Of a DNA stretch of 15,933 bases, positions 1-9,024 are shown piece by piece. The notes beneath the pieces were generated by a model, which saw nothing but the letters and a program-made list of their open reading frames with translations, did no database searches and had not been told where the DNA came from. Source of the stretch: Pseudomonadota bacterium (lineage in GTDB: Bacteria > Pseudomonadota > Gammaproteobacteria > Xanthomonadales > Xanthomonadaceae); NCBI GenBank assembly GCA_023430045.1, contig JAEZCF010000010.1:1-15933 (forward strand). Reading direction: 5' to 3'. The translations under genes and the position numbers were made by a program. Position 1 is the first letter of the stretch. Every line of letters starts with the position of its first letter.

Positions 1-64
1 GCCCCCACCCGGCCAACCCACGAAACGCAGGGCGCCAGCCACGAGGGGCTCAGCCGTTCGCCGG

Positions 65-77
65 TACAATGACCGCC
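65..77 (+). promoter_or_regulatory. Putative -10 element giving a leaderless queF mRNA
   Basis: TACAAT at 65-70 matches five of six bases of the sigma-70 -10 consensus and ends seven bases before the ATG at 78. Transcription would then start at about 77-78, on or next to the start codon. No Shine-Dalgarno sequence precedes either candidate ATG (69 or 78), which fits a leaderless message. I see no good -35 element at 16-18 bases spacing, so the call is tentative. Confidence 0.35.
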
Positions 78-899
78 ATGAACAACACCCCCCAGGATTC
101 CAGCCTCGGTCGCGAGGTCAGCTACCCGTCGCAGTACGATCCCGGCCTGCTGTTTCCCATCCCCCGCGCGGCCGCCCGTGCCGAGATCGGCCTCGAGGAC
201 AACGCGCTGCCGTTTGTCGGCCATGATCGTTGGCATGCCTTCGAACTGGGCTGGCTGGATCTGCGCGGCAAACCGCAGGTCGCCGTGGCCACGGTGCAGG
301 TGCCCTGTACCTCGCCCCATCTGGTGGAATCCAAGTCGTTCAAGCTGTACCTGAACTCACTCAACAGCACCCGCTTCCCGGATGCCGAGGCGCTGCGTGC
401 GCGCATCGTGGCCGATCTTTCCGCGTGCGCCGGCGCGCCGGTACCGGTGGCCTTCGGCCTGCCTGCGCTGTGCGAGACACCGCAGGGTGAGTCCATCGAT
501 GGACTTGACGTGGATATCGATTGTTACGGCCCGCCGCGCCCGGCGTTCCTGTCGGCCGATGCATCGCATGTCGTCGAAGAAACGCTGGTTTCGGCTTTGC
601 TTAAATCCAACTGCCCGGTAACCGGACAACCGGACTGGGCCACGCTCAGCGTGCGCTACCGTGGACCACGGATCGACCGCGCCGGACTGCTGCGCTACCT
701 GGTGAGTTACCGCGAACATGCGGAATTCCACGAACAATGCGTGGAGCGGATCTTCAGCGAGATCAGCCAGCAGTGTTCGCCGCAGTGGCTGGAAGTGGAA
801 GCGCGTTATACCCGCCGCGGTGGCCTGGACATCAACCCGTGGCGGGCAAGCCCGGGCATCCACGCACCGGCAGCCATCCAGCGCGAACTGCGACAGTAA
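78..899 (+). CDS. queF: NADPH-dependent 7-cyano-7-deazaguanine reductase QueF (long form)
   Basis: QueF reduces the nitrile of preQ0 to the amine of preQ1 with NADPH, a cytoplasmic step of queuosine synthesis for tRNA wobble positions. The 273-residue product (276 if the ATG at 69 is used) has the size of the long, two-subdomain form known from E. coli. The QueF signature ESKSFKLYLNS lies at about residue 85 and is the NADPH-side motif. The catalytic cysteine sits in SNCPVTGQPDW, with the conserved aspartate seven residues later, matching the E. coli Cys190/Asp197 pair. The substrate-binding HE pair is present in FHEQC. I prefer the ATG at 78 because it matches the usual MN(N)TPxDSSLG start of relatives and the -10-like hexamer just upstream. 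The gene stands alone; no other queuosine gene is in the window. Confidence 0.96.
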   Translation: MNNTPQDSSLGREVSYPSQYDPGLLFPIPRAAARAEIGLEDNALPFVGHDRWHAFELGWLDLRGKPQVAVATVQVPCTSPHLVESKSFKLYLNSLNSTRFPDAEALRARIVADLSACAGAPVPVAFGLPALCETPQGESIDGLDVDIDCYGPPRPAFLSADASHVVEETLVSALLKSNCPVTGQPDWATLSVRYRGPRIDRAGLLRYLVSYREHAEFHEQCVERIFSEISQQCSPQWLEVEARYTRRGGLDINPWRASPGIHAPAAIQRELRQ

Positions 900-922
900 C
901 TGCCGCGCGACTGCCGGCCGGC

Positions 923-950
923 GGCGGGCAGGGATCGAATCCCGACCGCC
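923..950 (+). terminator. Possible stem-loop terminator after queF (no U-tract)
   Basis: GGCGG (923-927) pairs with CCGCC (946-950) and GGGAT (931-935) with ATCCC (939-943), separated by a 3/2 internal loop and closed by a CGA loop. It begins 23 bases after the queF stop. No T-run follows, so it may be a 3'-end protecting hairpin or Rho-assisted end and not a classical terminator. Confidence 0.35.
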
Positions 951-994
951 ACAGCGACGGCTTCACGCCAAAACCATCCCCATTTAACAAGTCG

Positions 995-1023
995 TGTGAC
1001 ACCGTGCGATCCACGAAGTCACA
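995..1023 (+). promoter_or_regulatory. Stem-loop just upstream of the LysM gene RBS
   Basis: TGTGAC (995-1000) pairs with GTCACA (1018-1023), and CGTG (1003-1006) pairs with CACG (1012-1015), with a 2/2 internal loop and a five-base apex. The hairpin ends six bases before the GGGAG ribosome binding site (1029-1033). An AT-richer stretch (981-990, including TTTAAC) lies immediately upstream and could hold a weak -10 element, which would put the hairpin at the very 5' end of the mRNA. The outer arms also resemble spread CRP-type half-sites, but the spacing is too wide for a CRP/Clp box. Confidence 0.4.
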
Positions 1024-1040
1024 AAGACGGGAGCGGATGG

Positions 1041-1343
1041 ATGAGCACGGACAAGAAGGCCGATTTTTCCGGCGTGACCAGCAGCGTTGACAGCACGGCG
1101 GCGCAGCAGCCCAAGGCTGATTTTTCCGGCGTGAGCGCCAGCGTGGACAGTACGGCGGAGGTCGTCGAGCAGACCTACACGGTCGAGAAGGGCGATACGT
1201 TGTCGCGAATCGCCAAGCAGCATCTGGGCGACGCCAACGCCTGGAAGAAGATTTTCGAAGCCAACCGCGATGTGCTGGATGACCCGGACAAGATCCAGCC
1301 CGGCCAGGTTCTCAAGCTGCCTTCGAAGACTACCGGCGCCTGA
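1041..1343 (+). CDS. Small LysM-domain protein with duplicated N-terminal motif (Kbp/YgaU-like LysM)
   Basis: The 100-residue product has one LysM domain at about residues 45-94 (YTVEKGDTLSRIAKQ through PGQVLKLP), closely like the LysM half of E. coli Kbp/YgaU, including the FEANR and PDKIQPGQ segments. Kbp's BON domain is missing; instead residues 6-39 carry two copies of KADFSGVxxSVDSTA. There is no signal peptide or membrane segment, as in Kbp, so export is not evident and a cytoplasmic role is possible. The start at 1041 is chosen because GGGAG lies seven bases upstream; the longer reading from 996 would run through the 5' hairpin. The gene is followed after 35 bases by a lipoprotein gene on the same strand, probably cotranscribed. 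LysM domains bind N-acetylglucosamine polymers; the ligand here is not known. Confidence 0.85.
   Translation: MSTDKKADFSGVTSSVDSTAAQQPKADFSGVSASVDSTAEVVEQTYTVEKGDTLSRIAKQHLGDANAWKKIFEANRDVLDDPDKIQPGQVLKLPSKTTGA
1056..1157 (+). repeat. Imperfect direct repeat inside the LysM gene
   Basis: Two 45-base units (1056-1100 and 1113-1157) are separated by 12 bases and agree at 39 of 45 positions by my count. Each encodes KADFSGV followed by a serine-rich SVDSTA. Four of the six differences are silent or conservative, which suggests a selected duplication of a short linear motif. Confidence 0.8.
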
Positions 1344-1378
1344 GCGCCATCCATTTCATCCCTTGGGAGGACACCCGA

Positions 1379-1894
1379 ATGATCAAGACTACTCCGCTGC
1401 AGAATGCCGTACTGGTCGCCCTGCTGGGCAGCGCCGCGCTGGTCGGCTGCAAGAAGAATGATGCCGACGTCAACAGCACCGCCCCGGCGGCGACTGAAGC
1501 TCCGGCGGCAACCGAAGCGCCGGCACCGATGACCGGCACCGCTCCGCCGATGGATCACGCAACGGGCGCAGTGAACGTTTCGTCCGTTACCGTCGGCAAG
1601 ACCGCCGCAGCGGACAAGTCGGTGGCCAACACCGCGTTGTTCGCACCGCGCGACGACATCATCGTGTCGGTGCGTACCGACGGTTCGGCCAACAACGCCA
1701 ATGTCGGCGCCAAGCTGACCTTCCAGGACGGTCAGGTGGCTGGCGAGCAGAGCGCTGCGCTGAACACCTCCGGCACGGAAACCACCAACATCACCTTCAA
1801 GAATGCGAACGGCTGGCCGGCCGGCAAGTATCGCGCCGAGGTGATGGTTGACGGCAGGACCGCCGGCACCCCGCAGGAGTTCGAAGTCCGCTGA
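1379..1894 (+). CDS. Outer-membrane-type lipoprotein, function unknown
   Basis: The 171-residue product opens with a lipoprotein signal peptide: a charged start, a hydrophobic core and the lipobox LVGC, with the modified cysteine at residue 24. The residue after the cysteine is lysine, not aspartate, so by the E. coli Lol rule it should go to the outer membrane. A low-complexity linker rich in Ala, Pro, Thr and Glu (about residues 34-58) leads to a C-terminal domain of about 100 residues with beta-rich character, ending GKYRAEVMVDGRTAGTPQEF. This tail resembles small Ig-like or accessory beta domains, but I do not recognise a named family. A strong GGGAGG ribosome site lies eight bases before the ATG. 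It follows the LysM gene by 35 bases and a terminator follows, so the two likely form one unit, perhaps acting at the cell wall. Confidence 0.85.
   Translation: MIKTTPLQNAVLVALLGSAALVGCKKNDADVNSTAPAATEAPAATEAPAPMTGTAPPMDHATGAVNVSSVTVGKTAAADKSVANTALFAPRDDIIVSVRTDGSANNANVGAKLTFQDGQVAGEQSAALNTSGTETTNITFKNANGWPAGKYRAEVMVDGRTAGTPQEFEVR
1481..1525 (+). repeat. Short tandem repeat coding the Ala/Pro/Thr/Glu linker
   Basis: An 18-base unit (1481-1498) is repeated at 1499-1516 with three differences and begins a third partial copy at 1517-1525. It encodes APAATE twice, then APA. The repeat sits in the flexible linker of the lipoprotein, a place where copy number can vary without harming a folded domain. 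Confidence 0.65.
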
Positions 1895-1932
1895 CCGAGC
1901 GCTGCCGACTCTCTCCCGGCAGCAGGCTCACG

Positions 1933-1965
1933 AGGGACGCAGCTGGAAGGCTGCGTCCCTTTTTT
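1933..1965 (+). terminator. Rho-independent terminator of the LysM-lipoprotein unit
   Basis: AGGGACGCAGC (1933-1943) pairs perfectly with GCTGCGTCCCT (1950-1960) over 11 base pairs with a six-base loop, followed at once by a run of six T (1960-1965). It lies 39 bases after the lipoprotein stop. Confidence 0.93.
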
Positions 1966-2021
1966 GTGCGCGCAGCGACAGAAGACAGGCCAGCCACTGT
2001 ACAGCGGCGTATGGCATGCCT

Positions 2022-2050
2022 TTGCCCCTGGCCCGTGAAAGCGTGACAAT
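2022..2050 (+). promoter_or_regulatory. Candidate sigma-70 promoter for icd
   Basis: TTGCCC (2022-2027) and GACAAT (2045-2050) are spaced by 17 bases in the 229-base gap between the terminator and icd. They match three and four of six consensus bases. A second option is TACAGA at 2176-2181, which would leave a 5' leader of only about six bases; icd lacks a clear Shine-Dalgarno sequence, so either is possible. I see nothing else in 1966-2194. Confidence 0.3.
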
Positions 2051-2194
2051 GCAGGGGTTTCGCTGCCGTGCGTCACGTCCGATGACACGGCGCGGAAAGG
2101 GTTCGTCCCTCGTGGTGCGGATCCGGCGTTGCGGCTGCCATCGGCCCGCGTCGGCCCGGCCTTCCTGATATCCGCTACAGAGTCCAAGCCCCTC

Positions 2195-4426
<2,232 letters not shown>

Positions 4427-4492
4427 CCGCGCCCGAGGGCGTGCCGGCATCCCCGGCCGTCCCGGCAGCGCCGGTACGTGTCCGGCGAAAGG

Positions 4493-4521
4493 AAAGGCCC
4501 GCGCATCCACGCGGGCCTTTT
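4493..4521 (+). terminator. Rho-independent terminator of icd, possibly bidirectional
   Basis: AAAGGCCCGCG (4493-4503) pairs with CGCGGGCCTTT (4510-4520) over 11 base pairs, loop of six, followed by TTTT at 4518-4521. The matching A-run on the left arm would also serve the other strand. It lies 66 bases after the icd stop. Confidence 0.88.
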
Positions 4522-4591
4522 CCATCTGTCCATGCAGCGCGTCAGCTGGCATCGTCGTAAGGTAGGCACGGTCCCCGGCACTGAGTCCCGC

Positions 4592-6322
4592 ATGTCCGAC
4601 GCGTCCCCCCGGAACGACTTGGCAACGCGCATCGCAGGCACCATCCGCGATGGCTTCCAGGATTACCACGCACGCTTTGCAGCGATCACGTCGCGCGCCC
4701 GTGGACGGTTCGAACGCTGCGAATGGGAACAGGCACGCCAGGACGCGGTGGAACGCATCGCCCTGTACGACATGTGCATCGCCAGCTGCATGGATGCGCT
4801 GCGTCGACTGGCCGGAGACGCAACAGGCGATCGTGGGCTCTGGCGGCAGGTACATGCGGGATATGCGCAAGGGGTCGATGGCCTGATCGATGCCGAGCTG
4901 TACAAGACCTTCTACAACACCCTGGTACGGCGGCTGTTCGCCACGCATGGGGTGGATCCGGAAATGGAATTCCTGGCCTTCGACGTAGAGCCGTCCGATG
5001 CCATCACCCATCCGGTGGCGCGGCATGCCTATACCGTATCTGCCATGCGCCCGGCCGAGGCGCTGATGCGCGTGCTGGGCAGCTATCGCTTCGATGTCCC
5101 CTATGCCCATCAGCTGCGCTGCGCTGCCGCGATCGCCGTGCGGCTGCAGGACGACCTGGCGCACTGGGGCGAGCATCCGGTCCGCAGCATCGAGTTGCTG
5201 GATACCGTGTTCTACCGCGAACGGCGCGCCTATCTGGTGGGGCGGGTGCTCGGCGAACATCGCTTCTCGCCCTGCGTCATCGCCCTGGTGAACGACGGAC
5301 ACGGCCTGCGTGCCGATGCCGTGCTCACCCATCGCCGCGACGTCGCACATCTGTTCGGCGTATCGCGCAGCTATTTCCAGGCCGACCTGCATACCGTGGG
5401 CGATGCGGTGGTGTTCCTGCGCAGCCTGCTGCCGGGCAAACCGGTGGATGAGATCTACACGGTGCTGGGCCGCGCCAAGCAGGGCAAGACCGAGCGTTAC
5501 CGCACCTTTTTCAGCCACTTCCGCGAACACGCCAGCGAACGGTTGGTACACGCCGAAGGCACCCCCGGGATGGTGATGGCGGTGTTCACGCTGCCCAGCT
5601 ATCCGCTGGTGTTCAAGTTGATCCGCGACCGCTTCGCCTGGCCCAAGGCGATGTCGCGCGGGGACGTGGAGGAAAAGTACGCACTGGTCTTCAACCTGGA
5701 TCGCGTAGGCCGCCTGCTGGATGCACAGCCCTACCGCCATCTGCGCTTTCCCGCCGCGCGTTTCGCTCCGGCGCTGTTGCAGGAGCTGCTGGAACAGTGC
5801 GCGCAGAGCGTGCGCAGGGTCGACGACGATATCGAGATCGCGCTCTGCTACGTGCAGAGGCGGTTCCGACCACTGAATCTGTACCTGCGCGAACAGGGCC
5901 CACCGGCGGTGCGTGCGGCGGTACTGGACTACGCGCAGGCGATCACCGACATGGCCCGCAACAACATCTTCCCCGGCGACATGCTGCCCAAGAATTTCGG
6001 CGTGTCCCGGCATGGACGCGCGGTATTCTATGACTACGACGAACTCTGCCTGGTCAGCGACTGCGTGTTCCGCGACTGGCCGGCGCCGCGCAGCGATGAA
6101 GACGCATTGGCCGATGAACCGTGGTTCCACGTGGGGCCGCATGATGTGTTCCCGGAACGCTTCGGGCCCTTCATGGGCCTGCCTGCCGGCGAGCTGGCGG
6201 CGGTACGCGAACATTTCGCGCACCTGTTCGATCCGGCATGGTGGCGTGGCCTGCAGCAGCGCTTTGCGCGCGGCGACTATCCTGATACCCCGCCTTACTC
6301 GGGCGCACACCGCCTTGCGTGA
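4592..6322 (+). CDS. aceK: Isocitrate dehydrogenase kinase/phosphatase AceK
   Basis: AceK both phosphorylates and dephosphorylates isocitrate dehydrogenase, steering isocitrate between the TCA cycle and the glyoxylate shunt in the cytoplasm. The 576-residue length matches E. coli AceK (578). The protein-kinase-like C-terminal half is intact: nucleotide loop at AEGTPGMVM (321-329), Lys342 in VFKLIRD, catalytic Asp463 in FPGDMLPKN, Asn468, and Asp481/Asp483 in FYDYDE. Each aligns six residues after the E. coli Lys336, Asp457, Asn462, Asp475 and Asp477. The N-terminal regulatory half (about 1-310) is also full length. I use the ATG at 4592 because the longer reading from 4478 would include the icd terminator. 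No strong ribosome site is visible. Unlike the E. coli aceBAK operon, no malate synthase or isocitrate lyase is next to it; the neighbour is a monomeric dehydrogenase. Confidence 0.96.
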   Translation: MSDASPRNDLATRIAGTIRDGFQDYHARFAAITSRARGRFERCEWEQARQDAVERIALYDMCIASCMDALRRLAGDATGDRGLWRQVHAGYAQGVDGLIDAELYKTFYNTLVRRLFATHGVDPEMEFLAFDVEPSDAITHPVARHAYTVSAMRPAEALMRVLGSYRFDVPYAHQLRCAAAIAVRLQDDLAHWGEHPVRSIELLDTVFYRERRAYLVGRVLGEHRFSPCVIALVNDGHGLRADAVLTHRRDVAHLFGVSRSYFQADLHTVGDAVVFLRSLLPGKPVDEIYTVLGRAKQGKTERYRTFFSHFREHASERLVHAEGTPGMVMAVFTLPSYPLVFKLIRDRFAWPKAMSRGDVEEKYALVFNLDRVGRLLDAQPYRHLRFPAARFAPALLQELLEQCAQSVRRVDDDIEIALCYVQRRFRPLNLYLREQGPPAVRAAVLDYAQAITDMARNNIFPGDMLPKNFGVSRHGRAVFYDYDELCLVSDCVFRDWPAPRSDEDALADEPWFHVGPHDVFPERFGPFMGLPAGELAAVREHFAHLFDPAWWRGLQQRFARGDYPDTPPYSGAHRLA

Positions 6323-6375
6323 TCCCGTGGCCGGGCGATGATAGGCTTGCACGTCATCCACAAGGAGCAGGTGCG

Positions 6376-7245
6376 ATGCGTTATCCGATAGTGCTTGGAC
6401 TGGTGTTTGCCCTGGGGGCAGGTGGTTCGTTGCTGCCGGCCCAGGCCACGGCGCAGAGTGCCAGGGCTGCACGTGCGCAGGCCGAAGCCAGCATGGTGTT
6501 GACCGGCACCATCGATATCTCGCCAAGGGGTACGGTGGATGGCTTCGCGTTGCGGGATGAAGCGAAGCTGGAAGCCTATCTGCAGGAATTCATACGGAAG
6601 AACGTGTCGCAGTGGCAGTTCGAGCCGATCACGCGCGATGGCGTGGCAGTGCCTGCGCGCGCGCCGTTCAGTCTGCGCCTGGTGGCCAGGCAGCTGGCGG
6701 ACACGGGCATGGAGGTTGAACTCAGGAGTGTCAGCTTCCGCGATTATGATCCCAGCGCGACCGATGAAGTGACTGCGTTGAGAAAGGCGCCACCACGCTA
6801 TCCGAAGGACGTGTTCGAGCAGGGGGGCGCGGGTGAAGTCCTGCTGCTGATCCAGGTGGCACGCGATGGCAGCGTCGCCGACGTGGTCGCCGAGCAGGTC
6901 AACCTGCATGTCGTGGCTCACGAACGGCTCATGGAAAAGATGCGTGACCGGCTGGCGCAGGTAAGCGTCAGCGCCGCCAGGCGCTGGTCGTTCCGGCCGC
7001 CTTCCAGCGGTGAACAGGTGGATGGGCCGTCATGGACCGTACGCGTTCCGGTGACCTTTGCCATCGGTGACCGGGCTGAGCGTTATGGGCGTTGGCAGGC
7101 CTATGTGCCCGGCCCCAGGCAGAAAGCTCCATGGCGCGTCGGTTCGGCCGCTGATGATGGCTCGGCCGACGCCCTGCCGGAAGGCGGCGTCTACACAGCC
7201 GGCATCGACAAGGGACCGAAGCTGCTGACGCCGCTGGGCGGATGA
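6376..7245 (+). CDS. Secreted protein with two TonB C-terminal-like domains, no membrane anchor
   Basis: The 289-residue product starts with a cleavable-looking signal peptide (hydrophobic 4-20, likely cut after AQATA near residue 26). Two related segments follow: about 40-104 and 139-229. Each has a GxV turn in the middle of beta strands and a WxF(E/R)P motif (Trp80 and Trp204), and the second begins with PPRYP and continues EVLLLIQVARDGSV, a hallmark of TonB C-terminal domains. A classical TonB would have an uncleaved N-terminal helix and a long proline-rich spacer; both are absent, so this is more likely a periplasmic TonB-C-fold protein than an energy transducer. The start is fixed by AAGGAG at 6362-6367. 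It lies 53 bases after aceK and may be read from the same message. Its partner is unknown. Confidence 0.78.
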   Translation: MRYPIVLGLVFALGAGGSLLPAQATAQSARAARAQAEASMVLTGTIDISPRGTVDGFALRDEAKLEAYLQEFIRKNVSQWQFEPITRDGVAVPARAPFSLRLVARQLADTGMEVELRSVSFRDYDPSATDEVTALRKAPPRYPKDVFEQGGAGEVLLLIQVARDGSVADVVAEQVNLHVVAHERLMEKMRDRLAQVSVSAARRWSFRPPSSGEQVDGPSWTVRVPVTFAIGDRAERYGRWQAYVPGPRQKAPWRVGSAADDGSADALPEGGVYTAGIDKGPKLLTPLGG

Positions 7246-7264
7246 CCGCAGCGGCGTGAGGCGA

Positions 7265-7279
7265 GCCGCACCGTGCGGC
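7265..7279. terminator. Weak hairpin between two convergent genes
   Basis: GCCGCA (7265-7270) pairs with TGCGGC (7274-7279) around a three-base loop in the 36-base gap between the convergent stops at 7245 and 7282. It has no T-run on either side, so any role as a shared terminator is a guess from position. Confidence 0.3.
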
Positions 7280-7281
7280 CG

Positions 7282-8856
7282 CTAGCTGTTCTGCCAGGGG
7301 TACACCACGCTGCGGTTGCGCCCCTGTTCCTTGGCCGTGTACAGGGCCTTGTCCGCCATGCGCAGCGCTTGTTCCACGTCGGCATCGAAGGTCGGGTAAT
7401 GCGCTACACCGAGCGACACGGTGACATGGCCGACCAGCGGCAATGCCTCGGTGGCGATCTGCTGGCGCAGCCGTTCGGCGATCAGCAGCGCATCGTCGGC
7501 GTCGGTGGTCGGCAACAGCAGCAGGAATTCTTCGCCACCGTTGCGGCACAGCAGGTCGCCGTCGCGCGAATGGCGGCGCATCTGGTCGGCGATGTGCACG
7601 ATGACCTGATCGCCCACCGCGTGGCCGTGCCTGTCGTTGATGGTCTTGAAGCGGTCGATGTCCATCGCCAGGATCGCGAATGGCACCCCCTGTACGCGCC
7701 ATGCTTCCAGTGCCTGCTGCAGTCCACGGCGGTTGAGTAGGCCGGTGAGTGGATCGGTGCTGCTGGCCCGGCTGAGCGTACCAATGCGTTCCTGCAGCAC
7801 AGTCAGGCTGTACAGCACGGCCTGCTTGAGCTGGGCCACTTCGTAGTACCACGCGCGGATGCCGCCGACATCTGAAATCGCGCGGCCGGTGTCGCCTTCC
7901 TGCACGTTGCGCGCCATCTGCCACAGCGGCAGCGAGATACGCCTGGCGAACCACCACGTCAGCAGCAGTGCCAGCAGCCCCAATGGAATCGACCGCCAGA
8001 TCACCGAGGACATGAGCTGCGACAGCGGTTTCAGCGTTGCGACGGTCGGTCGCTGCGCAACGATGCCCCAGCCGGTGGACGGCACCGGCGCGTAGCCGGC
8101 GAGCATGGACACCCCGCGGCTGTTGATGACCTGGCGTGCCCCCCGCTGACCAGCCACCACCGCCTGGATGACAGGATTGTCCGGCGCGTAGGTGCCGACC
8201 CGCTGCGGATCGATGTGATACAGCAGGCGGCCCTTGCGGTCCACCACGTACAGGTAGGAGCCATCGCGGTAATAGTGCGTACCCAGCAGACTCTGCAGGA
8301 TGCTGCGCTGGCGCAGGTAGATGGTGCCGCTGACATACCCACGGTAAACACCCTGCGCATCGAATACCGGATGCGAGAGAGCAAGCAGCAGCTTGCCGCT
8401 CGCGGTGTCGTACGGATCGCTGACCATGGGCTGCCGGCGTTCCAGCGCTGCGCGGCTGCCTTCACTCGTCAGCGTTTCACCCTTCAGGTGCAGGGTCTGT
8501 GGCGATGTTGCGTGCACGAGGCCGGTCTCATCGACCACCAGTACCGAGTTGAAGCTGTTGGTCTGCAACTGCAGCCTGGTGGCCTCGTCCTGGGCCCGTG
8601 CGCCGTCGATGCCGTGGCGGCCCAGCGTGGTGGCCGAATAAGCCAGCTGCTGCTGGGCGGACAGCACGAAGTTCTGGGTGGTTTCGGCGAGCTTGTTGGC
8701 GTACACGCGATTGGATTCCAGCGTGTTGCCGATCAACTGGTCGCGCTGTACGCGATGGCTGGCGAACAGCGTGTTGGCCAGGGTGACGATGGCGCTTAGC
8801 ATCGCGAGGGCAAGAATCAGCTTGCCCAGGTTGAGGCGTCTGGATAAGGAAAGCAT
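7282..8856 (-). CDS. Membrane diguanylate cyclase with periplasmic dCache-type sensor
   Basis: The 524-residue protein should make cyclic di-GMP from two GTP. A first membrane helix lies at about 12-32, then a periplasmic region of about 250 residues with the two-lobed look of a dCache sensor (YLYVVDRKGRLLYH near 201-214; GWGIVAQRP near 262-270), a second helix at about 286-303, a HAMP-like linker to about 355, and a GGDEF domain from about 365 to the end. The active-site motif is GGEEF at 440-444, a functional variant, and the inhibitory RxxD site is present at 431-434 in its usual place, so product feedback is expected. Metal and GTP-binding residues DIDRFKTIND (399-408) are intact. There is no EAL domain. 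It lies 168 bases after the cupin gene with its own likely promoter. The ligand sensed is unknown. Confidence 0.92.
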   Translation of the reverse strand: MLSLSRRLNLGKLILALAMLSAIVTLANTLFASHRVQRDQLIGNTLESNRVYANKLAETTQNFVLSAQQQLAYSATTLGRHGIDGARAQDEATRLQLQTNSFNSVLVVDETGLVHATSPQTLHLKGETLTSEGSRAALERRQPMVSDPYDTASGKLLLALSHPVFDAQGVYRGYVSGTIYLRQRSILQSLLGTHYYRDGSYLYVVDRKGRLLYHIDPQRVGTYAPDNPVIQAVVAGQRGARQVINSRGVSMLAGYAPVPSTGWGIVAQRPTVATLKPLSQLMSSVIWRSIPLGLLALLLTWWFARRISLPLWQMARNVQEGDTGRAISDVGGIRAWYYEVAQLKQAVLYSLTVLQERIGTLSRASSTDPLTGLLNRRGLQQALEAWRVQGVPFAILAMDIDRFKTINDRHGHAVGDQVIVHIADQMRRHSRDGDLLCRNGGEEFLLLLPTTDADDALLIAERLRQQIATEALPLVGHVTVSLGVAHYPTFDADVEQALRMADKALYTAKEQGRNRSVVYPWQNS

Positions 8857-8962
8857 CAGGCAGGTCGGGCTGAGGCCGGCCCAGCCGGATCATCGGTTGG
8901 AACGACAGCGGATCGGTGCTCGCGCGGTGGCTTCTCACGCGACGTCGGAAAACTGCGGCCCC

Positions 8963-8990
8963 ATTATGGCCAAAAGAGACAGGCGATCAA
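8963..8990 (-). promoter_or_regulatory. Sigma-70-like promoter for the diguanylate cyclase gene
   Basis: On the minus strand TTGATC (8990-8985) and CATAAT (8968-8963) are spaced by 16 bases, matching four and five of six consensus bases. Transcription would begin near 8956, giving a leader of about 100 bases. This suggests the cyclase is not simply the third gene of the receptor-cupin unit. The rest of 8857-9024 shows nothing I can name, and no U-tract terminator follows the cupin gene. Confidence 0.5.
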
Positions 8991-9024
8991 AACCGCAGGG
9001 GTTAAGGTTGGGAGGCGGCCCCGC

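Noticed and set aside
930..943. GGGATCGAATCCC resembling a tRNA T-arm after queF
   Set aside because: No acceptor, D or anticodon arm can be formed around it; it is explained by the 923-950 hairpin.
995..1023. CRP/Clp binding site (TGTGA...TCACA)
   Set aside because: The half-sites are 19 bases apart instead of six, and the inner bases form a hairpin instead.
4478..4591. Longer start for aceK
   Set aside because: The extension is encoded by the icd terminator hairpin and by sequence unlike AceK; 576 residues from 4592 fits the family.
4561..4591. GGCAC near the aceK start as a sigma-54 -24 box
   Set aside because: The -12 GC/TTGC element is missing at the required spacing.
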